Source of the DNA: Clostridia bacterium
GTDB lineage: Bacteria > Bacillota > Clostridia > Oscillospirales > Acutalibacteraceae
Assembly: GCA_017537245.1 (NCBI GenBank)
Contig: JAFYLD010000044.1
Location: 1 to 47,970 of the forward strand
DNA length: 47,970 bases
Reading direction: 5' to 3'
A program made the position numbers and the translations under genes. Of this stretch, positions 25,587 to 33,072 are shown piece by piece. The notes beneath the pieces are model-generated. The model saw only the letters and a program-made list of their open reading frames with translations, ran no database searches and was not told the DNA's origin. Numbering within the stretch: position 1 is the first letter of the stretch; the number at the start of each line of letters is the position of its first letter.

Positions 25587-27080
25587 ATGAAAAAAATATT
25601 TAAGTTAACATTTTCGCTACTTATGGTTACAATTATCGCAACGTCTGCGTTTGCTTTTAACGTATCTGCTGCGAGCGCTACTATAAGTGGTACAGGCGAA
25701 TTTGAGGTTGGTAAAACGTTTAACGTTACCGTTCGTTTCAGTGCTGACGCAACGTTATATGCGGTTGAGGCAACAGTGACCTATAATTCAAGCGTTTTGA
25801 AGCTTAATAGCGTATCAGGCGCTGACTATAACATAGGAAATGGTAGTGTAAAGATAGTTGACGATGGTTTTAGCGCAACAAAACCATCAAAAACAAGTTC
25901 ATATACACTTAACTTTTCTGCAATAGCAGTAGGTGACTCAACAATTTCGGCAAGCTTGCTCGGAGGCGGTGAGGCAGAATCTAAAGCGGCTGCTTCAGCG
26001 GCGGTAAAAGTTGTTGCTTCAAAGCCATCTTCAAACGCAAATCTTTCTTCAATTAAATTAAGCGCAGGTTCATTGTCTCCTGCATTTAATGCTAACACAA
26101 CCAATTACAACGTTACAGTTAAGTACGACGTTGATGAAATAAACGTTACAGGTTCTGTAGCAGACGGCAAATCGCGTGTTGCAGGTGGCGGCACAATGGC
26201 GCTAAACGTGGGTAACAACGAGTGCGTTCTTACCGTAACGGCAGAGGATAATACAAAGAAATCATACGTTATCAACATCAAACGTATGACCGAGGAAGAA
26301 ACGGCCGCTGCCGAAGAAGATGCTCGTAACAATAATCCATTGTTGGTTATAATCGATGGTAAAGACTATATAATAGTAAATGAGATTGACGACTCGCTCA
26401 TTCCAGCAGGATTTACTAAAGAAACAATTACCCGCAAAGAAAGCGAAATTACTGTTTTGACAGAAGTTACTGGTAAATATCAACTTTGCTGGCTCGTTGA
26501 TCAAAATGGCGAAAATGGTGCGTGGTACAAGCGCGACGCAAACGATAAATTCTCAAAACTTGCGTACATAAATGCCAATGACGTTATGTATATTATTGAG
26601 AGTATCGACGGCGGTTCTTCGTTGCCATCAGGTTTTGTTAGAGCAGATTATCAGATAGATGGTATTACGGTTGATGCTATTAAGTATAAAAATGAAGAAC
26701 TTGATGATTTTTATATCTTTAATTGTTACGTTGCAGGTAATACCGAAAGCGCTCTTTATCGTTACGATACTGTCGAAGGCACCATGCAGCGTGCGATAGA
26801 TTTTCTTGCTGCGGGAAATGTAGCAAATACAGAAACAACGGACAATCAAGTTGACGTTGATATTGCTGAAGAATCATTCCTTGGTTCTATGACAAAAACC
26901 GGTAAAATGGTATTTTTCTTAACAATATTTATTGCTGTTATACTAGTTGTAATTGGTATATTGTTAATCGCAAAGATTGTTTCATCAAATAAAAATGAAG
27001 ACGATGATGAGTATGAGCTCGACATGAACAATGATTACGTTTTGAACGATTCTTCAAACGAAGAAGATTCTGATAAGTAA
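25587..27080 (+). CDS. membrane-anchored cohesin protein
   Basis: A 497-residue surface protein. Order: signal peptide (1-28), a cohesin-like beta-sandwich (about 30-143, with FEVGKTFNVTVRFSADATLY and VTYNSSVLKL), a cadherin-like beta-sandwich (about 149-233, NANLSSIKLSAGSLSPAF...VINIKRM), an unassigned extracellular region (about 240-430), one transmembrane helix (about 440-463), and an acidic cytoplasmic tail rich in Asp/Glu/Asn. The ribosome-binding site GAGGTG overlaps the stop of the dockerin gene, 10 bases away. The two genes are almost certainly co-expressed, and the encoded modules are classic binding partners. Type of cohesin and affinity are not readable by eye. Confidence 0.85.
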   Translation: MKKIFKLTFSLLMVTIIATSAFAFNVSAASATISGTGEFEVGKTFNVTVRFSADATLYAVEATVTYNSSVLKLNSVSGADYNIGNGSVKIVDDGFSATKPSKTSSYTLNFSAIAVGDSTISASLLGGGEAESKAAASAAVKVVASKPSSNANLSSIKLSAGSLSPAFNANTTNYNVTVKYDVDEINVTGSVADGKSRVAGGGTMALNVGNNECVLTVTAEDNTKKSYVINIKRMTEEETAAAEEDARNNNPLLVIIDGKDYIIVNEIDDSLIPAGFTKETITRKESEITVLTEVTGKYQLCWLVDQNGENGAWYKRDANDKFSKLAYINANDVMYIIESIDGGSSLPSGFVRADYQIDGITVDAIKYKNEELDDFYIFNCYVAGNTESALYRYDTVEGTMQRAIDFLAAGNVANTETTDNQVDVDIAEESFLGSMTKTGKMVFFLTIFIAVILVVIGILLIAKIVSSNKNEDDDEYELDMNNDYVLNDSSNEEDSDK

Positions 27081-27087
27081 TAAAAAC

Positions 27088-27120
27088 AAACCCCTAAGGA
27101 AATATCTCCTTAGGGGTTTA
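27088..27120. terminator. bidirectional terminator
   Basis: AAACCCCTAAGGA is inverted as TCCTTAGGGGTTT around a short A/T loop, with A-rich and T-rich flanks. It serves the cohesin gene on the plus strand and the small membrane protein on the minus strand. Confidence 0.88.
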
Positions 27121-27124
27121 TATT

Positions 27125-27598
27125 TTATATACGGTTTACGCGACGGCTCTTTTTGGCAAGATGTCTTTTGCGCTTTTGCTTTTGCAATTTCTTTTTAGCG
27201 CATTCAAGTTTGGCCTTTTTGAGCGCTGCAGCTTTTGCTTTTTTTGCTTTTCGTTTAGCTCGATAATTTTTTGTGGTTTTTTTCACGCTTTCTTTCATTT
27301 TGTATAGGCGCTCTAGAGTCTTTTTGTCGTTGGGGAACATTTTTTTAAGTAAGAAAATAGCAATAATAACGGTTATGATTTTTTCTGGCGTAAAAGGAAT
27401 CCAAAGCGCGGTAAGATAAGCTGCGCCAACGGCGAATAACCAGTCAATATCAAGCCATAAGCCAAATCCAGTTGCGATATACGCCCAACCGTTTGTTATC
27501 ATCCAGCCTATACCAAAGCACAACAGAAAACGTGGATTAAGACAGAATTCAATTATTATTTTTAACCATTTTTTAACAATGCACTTTAAATCTTTCAT
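27125..27598 (-). CDS. small membrane protein with Lys-rich tail, unknown function
   Basis: About 157 residues: two to three hydrophobic segments (FLLCFGIGWMITNGWAYIATG; WLFAVGAAYLTALWIPF; IITVIIAIFLLK) followed by a C-terminal half that is nearly all Lys/Arg/Ala, ending KKSRRVNRI. The tail is expected inside the cell and could contact nucleic acid, phospholipid or ribosomes, but nothing proves this. I use the ATG at 27598, which has AGGTG upstream, not the ATG at 27616. The promoter is at 27631-27659. I do not recognise a named family. Confidence 0.75.
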   Translation of the reverse strand: MKDLKCIVKKWLKIIIEFCLNPRFLLCFGIGWMITNGWAYIATGFGLWLDIDWLFAVGAAYLTALWIPFTPEKIITVIIAIFLLKKMFPNDKKTLERLYKMKESVKKTTKNYRAKRKAKKAKAAALKKAKLECAKKKLQKQKRKRHLAKKSRRVNRI

Positions 27599-27630
27599 AC
27601 CACACCTAATTTGCATTACAATTTAGAGTT

Positions 27631-27659
27631 ATTTTATCATAGCAAACAAAAAAAGTAAA
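27631..27659 (-). promoter_or_regulatory. promoter of the Lys-rich membrane protein gene
   Basis: Minus strand TTTACT (27659-27654), 17-bp spacer, TAAAAT (27636-27631), just before the gene's ribosome-binding site region. Confidence 0.6.
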
Positions 27660-27667
27660 TTAAAATG

Positions 27668-27696
27668 TTGAAAAAAGAGTCGAAATGAAGTAGAAT
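27668..27696 (+). promoter_or_regulatory. promoter of the cobalamin-riboswitch unit
   Basis: TTGAAA (27668-27673), 17-bp spacer, TAGAAT (27691-27696). The predicted start near 27703 is where the riboswitch aptamer begins. Confidence 0.65.
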
Positions 27697-27702
27697 ATCA
27701 CT

Positions 27703-27856
27703 ATCTAAAAAGGAAACAGGTGAAAATCCTGTACGAGCCCGTCGCCGTAAGGTGCGTATAAAAAGTCTTTTTCTACTCTTTGCCGCAAAAAGAGGACAAG
27801 CCATTGGGAGAAATCCTGAGAAGGCGAGAAAGACTAGCGCTGTAGTCGGAATATTT
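27703..27856 (+). ncRNA. cobalamin riboswitch
   Basis: The order of conserved blocks fits a B12 aptamer: GGAAACAGGTGAAAATCCTG at 27711-27730, then CGAGCCCGTCGCCGTAA, a variable arm, AAGCCATTGGGAG...CCTGAGAAGGCG around 27798-27826, and a diverged B12-box-like GTAGTCGGAATA at 27842-27853. It sits between its own promoter and the DUF4430 gene. GACTA-GCGC-TGTAGTC followed by a T-run near 27855 may serve as part of the expression platform. The B12 box is far from consensus, so ligand class (adenosyl- or methyl-type) is uncertain. Confidence 0.85.
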
Positions 27857-27939
27857 TTTGGATAAATGCCTTTGTGTTTGTTGCGGTAGCCGACAAAAAA
27901 GGAGAAAACAATAAAATATTTTTTAGGAGAATGCAAATT

Positions 27940-28371
27940 ATGAAAAAGACAAACATTTTAAAAATGTTGTCATTTGTTCTCTGCATTGTGCTTATTGCGG
28001 CCGTAGCACTAATGACAAGTGGATGTAATGACGACGTAAACCTAGATACAGCCTCATCAACTGCGGTTGATACTGCGTCTAAAGCCGAAGTAAAGTTTAC
28101 CTTTGTTGTGGTTGATACCACCGGTAAGGAAACAAGCTTTGAAATTAGCACCAACAAAACCATCGTTGGCGAAGCGCTTTTAGACGAAGGACTTATCGCT
28201 GGTGAGGATAGCGCATACGGTTTATATGTAAAAACTGTAAACGGTATTACTCTTGATTATGATACCGACGGCAAGTATTGGGCATTTTACGTAAACGGTG
28301 AGTATGGTATGACAGGCGTAGATACTACCGAAATCGTAGCAGGCAGTACCTATTGCTTTAAGGCTGAGTAA
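27940..28371 (+). CDS. DUF4430 lipoprotein, putative cobamide-binding protein
   Basis: A lipoprotein of about 143 residues (signal MKKTNILKMLSFVLCIVL, lipobox ending TSGC) with one DUF4430 domain: the start FTFVVVDTTGKETSFEIS and the hallmark YWAFYVNGEYGMTGVDTTEI. DUF4430 resembles the beta domain of intrinsic factor and transcobalamin. The ATG at 27940 is used because AGGAGA lies nine bases upstream; earlier in-frame codons extend into the riboswitch leader. Riboswitch control and the adjacent ECF gene point to capture of B12-type corrinoids at the cell surface; that function is inference. Confidence 0.85.
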   Translation: MKKTNILKMLSFVLCIVLIAAVALMTSGCNDDVNLDTASSTAVDTASKAEVKFTFVVVDTTGKETSFEISTNKTIVGEALLDEGLIAGEDSAYGLYVKTVNGITLDYDTDGKYWAFYVNGEYGMTGVDTTEIVAGSTYCFKAE

Positions 28372-28373
28372 TT

Positions 28374-28889
28374 ATGAAACTTAAATTAAAAGATATTGTT
28401 ATATTGTCGCTTATAGCGGCGCTTATGACTGTATCGGATTTTGCGATGGAGGCTCTGCCTAACATTCATCTTGTTGGTGTTTTTACCGTAATTGCAACTG
28501 TCGTTTACCGCAAGTATGCACTTTTGTCGATTTACGTTTATGCCCTTATTCAAGGTGTGATCGGCGGATTCAACCTTTGGTGGCTTCCATATTTATATGT
28601 ATGGACAATCCTTTGGTGCGCTGTAATGCTAGTGCCAAAGAAAACGCCTTATAAATTTAAATATATTCTATACGTTGCTTTGTGCGCCGCACACGGATTT
28701 TTGTTTGGTGTGCTGTACGCTCCGGCTCAAGCGTTAATATTTGGTCTTGATTTAAAAGGCATGATAACGTGGATAGCAGCGGGATTTACGTTTGATATGA
28801 TACATGGTCTTGGCAACTTAGTGCTGGGGGCGGCGTTGATTTATCCTGCAGTAAAAATTTTAAAAAGTACAAACAAATACGCAAAATAA
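28374..28889 (+). CDS. ECF transporter S component, probably for cobamides
   Basis: A 171-residue membrane protein of about six helices, the size and pattern of substrate-binding S components of ECF transporters, beginning LKLKDIVILSLIAALMTVSDF and containing IQGVIGGFNLWWLPYLYV. It lies 2 bases after the DUF4430 gene under the same cobalamin riboswitch, so vitamin B12 or a related corrinoid is the likely substrate. The energising EcfA/EcfT module is not in the window and is presumably shared. A strong terminator follows. Confidence 0.85.
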   Translation: MKLKLKDIVILSLIAALMTVSDFAMEALPNIHLVGVFTVIATVVYRKYALLSIYVYALIQGVIGGFNLWWLPYLYVWTILWCAVMLVPKKTPYKFKYILYVALCAAHGFLFGVLYAPAQALIFGLDLKGMITWIAAGFTFDMIHGLGNLVLGAALIYPAVKILKSTNKYAK

Positions 28890-28892
28890 CAA

Positions 28893-28926
28893 AAAGCTTG
28901 ACTGAATTTCAGTCAAGCTTTTTTGG
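28893..28926 (+). terminator. terminator of the cobamide-uptake unit
   Basis: AAAAGCTTGACTGAA with its exact complement TTCAGTCAAGCTTTTTT, almost no loop. Its T-run touches the 3' CCA of the minus-strand tRNA-Arg, so it probably also serves that tRNA. Confidence 0.9.
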
Positions 28927-28998
28927 CACCCGTAGTAGGAATCGAACCTGCATCTAAGTCTTAGGAGGACCTTATTCTATCCGTTGAACTATACGGGC
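28924..28998 (-). tRNA. tRNA-Arg (anticodon CCT)
   Basis: A 75-nt cloverleaf on the minus strand, 5' GCCCGTA at 28998, encoded CCA at 28926-28924. The acceptor stem GCCCGTA/TACGGGT is perfect, the T arm contains GCAGGTTCGATTCCTAC, and the anticodon loop CTCCTAA gives CCT, reading AGG. AGG codons are uncommon in most neighbouring genes. Confidence 0.96.
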
Positions 28999-29016
28999 GT
29001 TTTGCTGTGCTTGTTA

Positions 29017-29045
29017 ATTTTATCGCAAGGCAGGAGTAATGTCAA
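29017..29045 (-). promoter_or_regulatory. promoter of tRNA-Arg
   Basis: Minus strand TTGACA (29045-29040), 17-bp spacer, TAAAAT (29022-29017), 19 bp before the tRNA. Confidence 0.75.
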
Positions 29046-29052
29046 CATAATC

Positions 29053-29081
29053 TTGCTTTTTTGATTAGTATTTGTTATACT
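29053..29081 (+). promoter_or_regulatory. promoter of the gtrA-fucI unit
   Basis: TTGCTT (29053-29058), 17-bp spacer, TATACT (29076-29081). It diverges from the tRNA-Arg promoter, whose -35 ends only 8 bp away. Confidence 0.6.
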
Positions 29082-29110
29082 GTAAATGGAATATTAGGTT
29101 TGACTAGGGG

Positions 29111-29521
29111 GTGAGCGCTATTCCTAAACTGGTAGAAAAAGCCAAAACGACATTCCTTAACGAATATTTTATCAAATTTTGTATATTAGGTGTATTTAAT
29201 ACTATTAACCATGGTGTGTTGTCTGGTCTGTTTAGCTTTGTGTTACAACGTAACGCAGCATTTGCAGTGGGATTTTTCTGTTCTAACGTAATAGCGTTCC
29301 TTCTAAATAGTTACGTTATATTTAAAAGACCACCCACACTTAAAAGATATATACGTTTTCTTATAGCATATATACCATATTTTACAATAGGATTTTTGGT
29401 AACGTTTATCACTATAAATGCGTTGGAGCTGTCGCAGTTTACAGCAACGGTACTTGCTGCTGTATCCGGCGGACCTATAACTTTTATTGTTATGCGTGCG
29501 TATGCTTTTGGTAGGAAATAA
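29111..29521 (+). CDS. GtrA-family membrane protein
   Basis: A 136-residue protein with four transmembrane helices. It begins with FIKFCILGVFNTINHGVLSG and has SNVIAFLLNSYVIFKR and a last helix pair, the pattern of GtrA proteins, which are thought to help flip polyprenyl-linked sugars across the membrane. The start is GTG at 29111 after GGGGG. It lies 52 bases before fucI and may share its transcript. Confidence 0.88.
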   Translation: MSAIPKLVEKAKTTFLNEYFIKFCILGVFNTINHGVLSGLFSFVLQRNAAFAVGFFCSNVIAFLLNSYVIFKRPPTLKRYIRFLIAYIPYFTIGFLVTFITINALELSQFTATVLAAVSGGPITFIVMRAYAFGRK

Positions 29522-29573
29522 TAATCTGATCACAGATTTTGTTTTATAAATTATTCTAAGGAGTTGTTTCTTT

Positions 29574-31382
29574 ATGAGCAAATCAAGACTTATAGGCGAT
29601 TATCCTGTAATTGGTATTCGTCCTACTATCGATGGTCGTCGCGGTCCGCTAAAGGTTCGTGAAAGCCTAGAAGATCAAACAATGGCAATGGCAAATGCCG
29701 CAAAAAAACTTTTTGAAGAAAACCTACGTTATTCAAACGGTGAGCCTGTAAAGGTTGTTATTGCTGATACAACTATCGGCCGTGTTGCCGAGGCTGCCGC
29801 TTGTGCTGATAAATTCCGCAAAGAGGGTGTTGATATCACCCTTACCGTAACACCATGCTGGTGCTATGGCTCTGAAACAATGGATATGGATCCTAACACA
29901 ATTAAGGGTGTTTGGGGCTTTAATGGTACAGAGCGTCCAGGCGCTGTGTACTTGGCATCTGTTCTAGCAAGCCACGCACAAAAAGGTCTTCCTGCATTTG
30001 GTATTTACGGTCATGACGTTCAAAATCTTGACGAGGTTGAAAATATACCAGAAGACGTAAAAGAAAAACTCCTTCGCTTTGCTCGCGCGGCAGTTGCTGT
30101 TGCTACAATGCGCGGCAAGTCATATTTGCAAATTGGCTCTATCTGTATGGGTATCGGCGGTTCAATTATTGACCCTGATTTCATCGAAGCATATCTCGGT
30201 ATGCGTGTTGAATCTGTTGACGAGGTAGAAATCATCCGTCGAATGAGCGAGGGTATCTATGACGAAGCTGAATTCCAAAAAGCACTTGCTTGGACAAAAG
30301 CAAACTGCATTGAAGGCTTTGACAAGAACCCTGAAGATATGCAAAAAACTCGCGAAGAAAAAGACGCTCAGTGGGAATTTGTTGTAAAGATGATGGTTAT
30401 CATCAAAGATCTTATGAACGGTAACGAAAATCTCCCAGAGGGTTGCGAGGAAGAGCGCGTTGGTCACAACGCTATCGCTGCTGGTTTCCAGGGTCAGCGT
30501 CAGTGGACCGACTTCTATCCAAACTGTGACTTCCCAGAATCAATGCTCAACAGCTCATTTGACTGGAACGGCACACGCGAGCCATATATTCTAGCTACCG
30601 AAAATGACGTTCTTAACGGCCTTGGTATGTTATTTATGAAGTTGCTCACCAATCGTCCACAAATGTTTGCTGACGTTCGTACATACTGGAGTGAGGACGC
30701 TATTAAGCGCGCAACCGGTTACGAAATCGATGGTGTTGCAAAAGAAAACGGTGGTATTATTCACCTTATTAACTCAGGTGCTTGCTGTGTTGACGCAAAT
30801 GCTGAAGCAAAAGATGAAAACGGCAACGGTATCATCAAGCCATGGTACGAAGTAACAGAGGCTGACCAAAAGGCTATTATGGAAAATACCACATGGAACT
30901 TTGCTGACCTTGGTTATTTCCGCGGCGGCGGTTATTCATCACGCTTTGTAACAAAGGCTGAAATGCCAGCTACCATGATTAGACTTAACCTTGTTAAGGG
31001 TCTAGGTCCTGTTCTTCAAATTGCTGAAGGATGGACTGTTAATCTTCCTGACGAGGTTACCGATACACTTTGGAAACGTACCGACTATACATGGCCTTGC
31101 ACTTGGTTTGCTCCACGTTGCGACGGCAAAGAAGGTTCACCATTTAAGACCGCTTACGACGTAATGAATAACTGGGGCGCTAACCATGGCGCAATCAGCT
31201 ACGGTCATATCGGTGCGGACCTTATCACAATGTGTTCAATGCTCCGTATTCCTGTTTGCATGCACAACGTACCAGAGGATGATATCTATCGCCCAGCTGC
31301 TTGGAATGCATTTGGTATGGATAAAGAGGGTCAAGACTATCGCGCTTGCCAGGCTTACGGTCCACTTTATAAGAAATACTAA
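29574..31382 (+). CDS. fucI: L-fucose isomerase
   Basis: Converts L-fucose to L-fuculose (also D-arabinose to D-ribulose). The 602 residues match the family length. Recognisable segments are [22 protein letters not shown] (N-terminal), [28 protein letters not shown], a later [15 protein letters not shown] with an active-site Glu, and [13 protein letters not shown]. Ribosome-binding site AAGGAG. No fuculokinase, aldolase or permease gene is present nearby, so the rest of the pathway must be elsewhere. Fucose from host mucin would be a plausible source. Confidence 0.94.
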   Translation: MSKSRLIGDYPVIGIRPTIDGRRGPLKVRESLEDQTMAMANAAKKLFEENLRYSNGEPVKVVIADTTIGRVAEAAACADKFRKEGVDITLTVTPCWCYGSETMDMDPNTIKGVWGFNGTERPGAVYLASVLASHAQKGLPAFGIYGHDVQNLDEVENIPEDVKEKLLRFARAAVAVATMRGKSYLQIGSICMGIGGSIIDPDFIEAYLGMRVESVDEVEIIRRMSEGIYDEAEFQKALAWTKANCIEGFDKNPEDMQKTREEKDAQWEFVVKMMVIIKDLMNGNENLPEGCEEERVGHNAIAAGFQGQRQWTDFYPNCDFPESMLNSSFDWNGTREPYILATENDVLNGLGMLFMKLLTNRPQMFADVRTYWSEDAIKRATGYEIDGVAKENGGIIHLINSGACCVDANAEAKDENGNGIIKPWYEVTEADQKAIMENTTWNFADLGYFRGGGYSSRFVTKAEMPATMIRLNLVKGLGPVLQIAEGWTVNLPDEVTDTLWKRTDYTWPCTWFAPRCDGKEGSPFKTAYDVMNNWGANHGAISYGHIGADLITMCSMLRIPVCMHNVPEDDIYRPAAWNAFGMDKEGQDYRACQAYGPLYKKY

Positions 31383-31401
31383 TATAGTGAAAATTTTAAG
31401 G

Positions 31402-31427
31402 AGAGATAGCGTTTGCTATCTCTGCTT
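31402..31427 (+). terminator. hairpin after fucI
   Basis: GAGATAGC-GTTT-GCTATCTC followed by TGCTTTC. The stem is clean but the T-run is poor, so termination is uncertain. Confidence 0.45.
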
Positions 31428-31457
31428 TCATATGTTAGAATATATACGGTGATGTAA

Positions 31458-31913
31458 ATGGAATTGCCTAAAAGAAAACCGACAAGACTTAAAGATTATG
31501 ATTATAGTCAAAATGGATATTATTTTATAACAATATGTACTAAAGAAAAACAAAAAATATTGTGTAATATTGTAGGGGACGATGCCCACATCGTCCCGAA
31601 AGAATATGGGCAAACAGTAGAGAAATATTTATGTAGCGAAAACCAAATAGAAAAATATGTTATTATGCCAAACCATATTCATATGATAATAAAAATTGAT
31701 AGCGGGACGATGTGGGCATCGTCCCCTACGAAATCGGTTTCGAATATTATTCGTTCATTTAAAACTTTAGTAACAAAAGAAATAGGTAAACCTATTTTTC
31801 AACGTTCTTTTCACGACCATATAATCCGTGGCGAACAAGATTATAAAGAAATTTGGAGCTACATAGATAGTAATCCTATGAGATGGAAAGAAGATAAGTT
31901 TTATAATGAGTAA
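31458..31913 (+). CDS. REP-associated tyrosine transposase (RAYT, Y1_Tnp)
   Basis: A 151-residue HUH-type single-strand transposase. It has the N-terminal strand GYYFITICTKEKQKIL, the HUH motif PNHIHMIIKI, and the C-terminal helix with the likely nucleophile in YKEIWSYIDSNPMRW. The frame is intact and full length. GGTGATGTAA precedes the ATG. Two copies of a 27-base palindromic element (31572-31598 and 31703-31729), in opposite orientation, lie in frame inside the gene. RAYTs act on short palindromes scattered in the host genome; this one sits alone after fucI. Confidence 0.92.
   Translation: MELPKRKPTRLKDYDYSQNGYYFITICTKEKQKILCNIVGDDAHIVPKEYGQTVEKYLCSENQIEKYVIMPNHIHMIIKIDSGTMWASSPTKSVSNIIRSFKTLVTKEIGKPIFQRSFHDHIIRGEQDYKEIWSYIDSNPMRWKEDKFYNE
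31572..31729. repeat. perfect 27-bp inverted repeat within the RAYT gene
   Basis: The 27 bases 31572-31598 are the exact reverse complement of 31703-31729. Each copy is itself a hairpin: GGGACGATG/CATCGTCCC with loop CCCA or TGGG. The copies encode different peptides (VGDDAHIVP and SGTMWASSPT). They flank the HUH-motif part of the gene. Confidence 0.95.
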
Positions 31914-31929
31914 ATGGAGAATATTACAA

Positions 31930-32268
31930 ATGAAAAAGCCAGTAATAATATCACTTTTAATTTTCATAATATTGGGTTTGTTTTATAAAACCATAGGTCA
32001 AAAATGTTATTTTCTTTTATCATGCACTTTGATTGTTGTCGTTACGATAGTGCAATTATTAAAGATGACGATATTTTTAAGGAAAACTCGTTACTGCCCT
32101 AACTGTAATACAAGGCTTGTGAAAGAAAAAAGAACACGTAGCATAGATTTGAAAAAGGAAAAGGTAATAATTTTAGGAAAACACTTTTTTGCAGGTACTG
32201 CCATAGAAAAATGGCATGTGCTTTGTTGTAAAAACTGTGGCTATGAAATAAATAGCGACTCAAAATAA
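31930..32268 (+). CDS. small membrane protein with zinc ribbon
   Basis: About 112 residues: two hydrophobic helices (PVIISLLIFIILGLFYKTIG; YFLLSCTLIVVVTIVQLL), then a cytoplasmic or external zinc ribbon with CPNC at its start and CCKNCG near the end, spaced by a 45-residue insert. I choose the ATG at 31930, which has GGAGA upstream; the ATG at 31906 overlaps the transposase stop. No family recognised. Codon use is AT-rich, like the transposase beside it. Confidence 0.7.
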   Translation: MKKPVIISLLIFIILGLFYKTIGQKCYFLLSCTLIVVVTIVQLLKMTIFLRKTRYCPNCNTRLVKEKRTRSIDLKKEKVIILGKHFFAGTAIEKWHVLCCKNCGYEINSDSK

Positions 32269-32302
32269 AAACTGATTGCTAAAACGAGCAATCAGTTTTT
32301 TG
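32266..32302. terminator. bidirectional terminator
   Basis: AAAACTGATTGCT inverted as AGCAATCAGTTTTTTG. It closes the zinc-ribbon gene and, on the other strand, the prfC-SDR unit. Confidence 0.85.
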
Positions 32303-32304
32303 TT

Positions 32305-33063
32305 TTAAGTTCCGCACATTTTCATTACCAGACTGTGTGGTAAAAGTTTTGCAAGTATGCGGTAGAATTTGTAAAAAATTCTGTTTGTGTAAACGGCTTT
32401 GCGTCGGCGTGATGCTTTGAGTGATTTTACCGCCATAACGCGTGCGTTTACGCGGGGTAGCATATCAAACGTTTTGCTGTCCCCTTTGCCGATATTAGCA
32501 ACAGCCAAAAATTCGGTGTCCATAGGACCGGGGCATACGGCGATAACGTTTATCTTGCGAGGTTTTAGCTCTACCCTTAATGCTCGTGAAAGACTCATAA
32601 CGTAAGCCTTGGTTGACGAATAAACCGCCATACGAGTGTTTGGTGCAAACGATGCGATAGAGCAGGTGTTTACAATCTCGCTACGCTCGTTCATAAAGGG
32701 GAGTGTAGCCGCTGTCATAGCGGTGAGTGCTTCACAATTAAGACGAACCATAGCGGTGTTTTCTTCAAGTGAAAGCTTATCAAAATTACCAAGTTTACCA
32801 AAACCTGCGTTGTTGATAAGCAACTTTACATTAGCGTTCTTTTCTTTTAAAAGAGTAACGTAGTTTGCTAGTGCTTGCGGGTCGGTTATATCAAAAGCTA
32901 CCGGAACGATTTTGTCACCAAGTTCGCTTTGTAACTCTTTTAAACGGTCTTCGCGTCGTGCGATAACCCATATTTCGTCAAGTTCGGTACGGGTATTATA
33001 TACCTCGCGGGCGTATTCTAAACCTAGACCTGAACTTGCGCCTGTAATTACTGCAATATTCAT
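32305..33063 (-). CDS. short-chain dehydrogenase/reductase
   Basis: A 252-residue SDR with a Rossmann N-terminus (VITGASSGLGLEYAREVY), the NNAG motif (LLINNAGFGKLG), the catalytic Ser in NTCSIASF and YSSTKAYVMSL, which supplies Tyr and Lys. The end is basic and hydrophobic, KFYRILAKLLPHSLVMKM, possibly a membrane-touching tail. It starts 9 bases after prfC with GGTGATT upstream. Substrate unknown. Confidence 0.88.
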   Translation of the reverse strand: MNIAVITGASSGLGLEYAREVYNTRTELDEIWVIARREDRLKELQSELGDKIVPVAFDITDPQALANYVTLLKEKNANVKLLINNAGFGKLGNFDKLSLEENTAMVRLNCEALTAMTAATLPFMNERSEIVNTCSIASFAPNTRMAVYSSTKAYVMSLSRALRVELKPRKINVIAVCPGPMDTEFLAVANIGKGDSKTFDMLPRVNARVMAVKSLKASRRRKAVYTNRIFYKFYRILAKLLPHSLVMKMCGT

Positions 33064-33072
33064 ATAATCACC

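Noticed and set aside
31458..31913. Transposase as a pseudogene interrupted by repeats
   Set aside because: The frame is open from start to stop, with the HUH motif and the C-terminal Tyr region in place; the repeats keep the frame.
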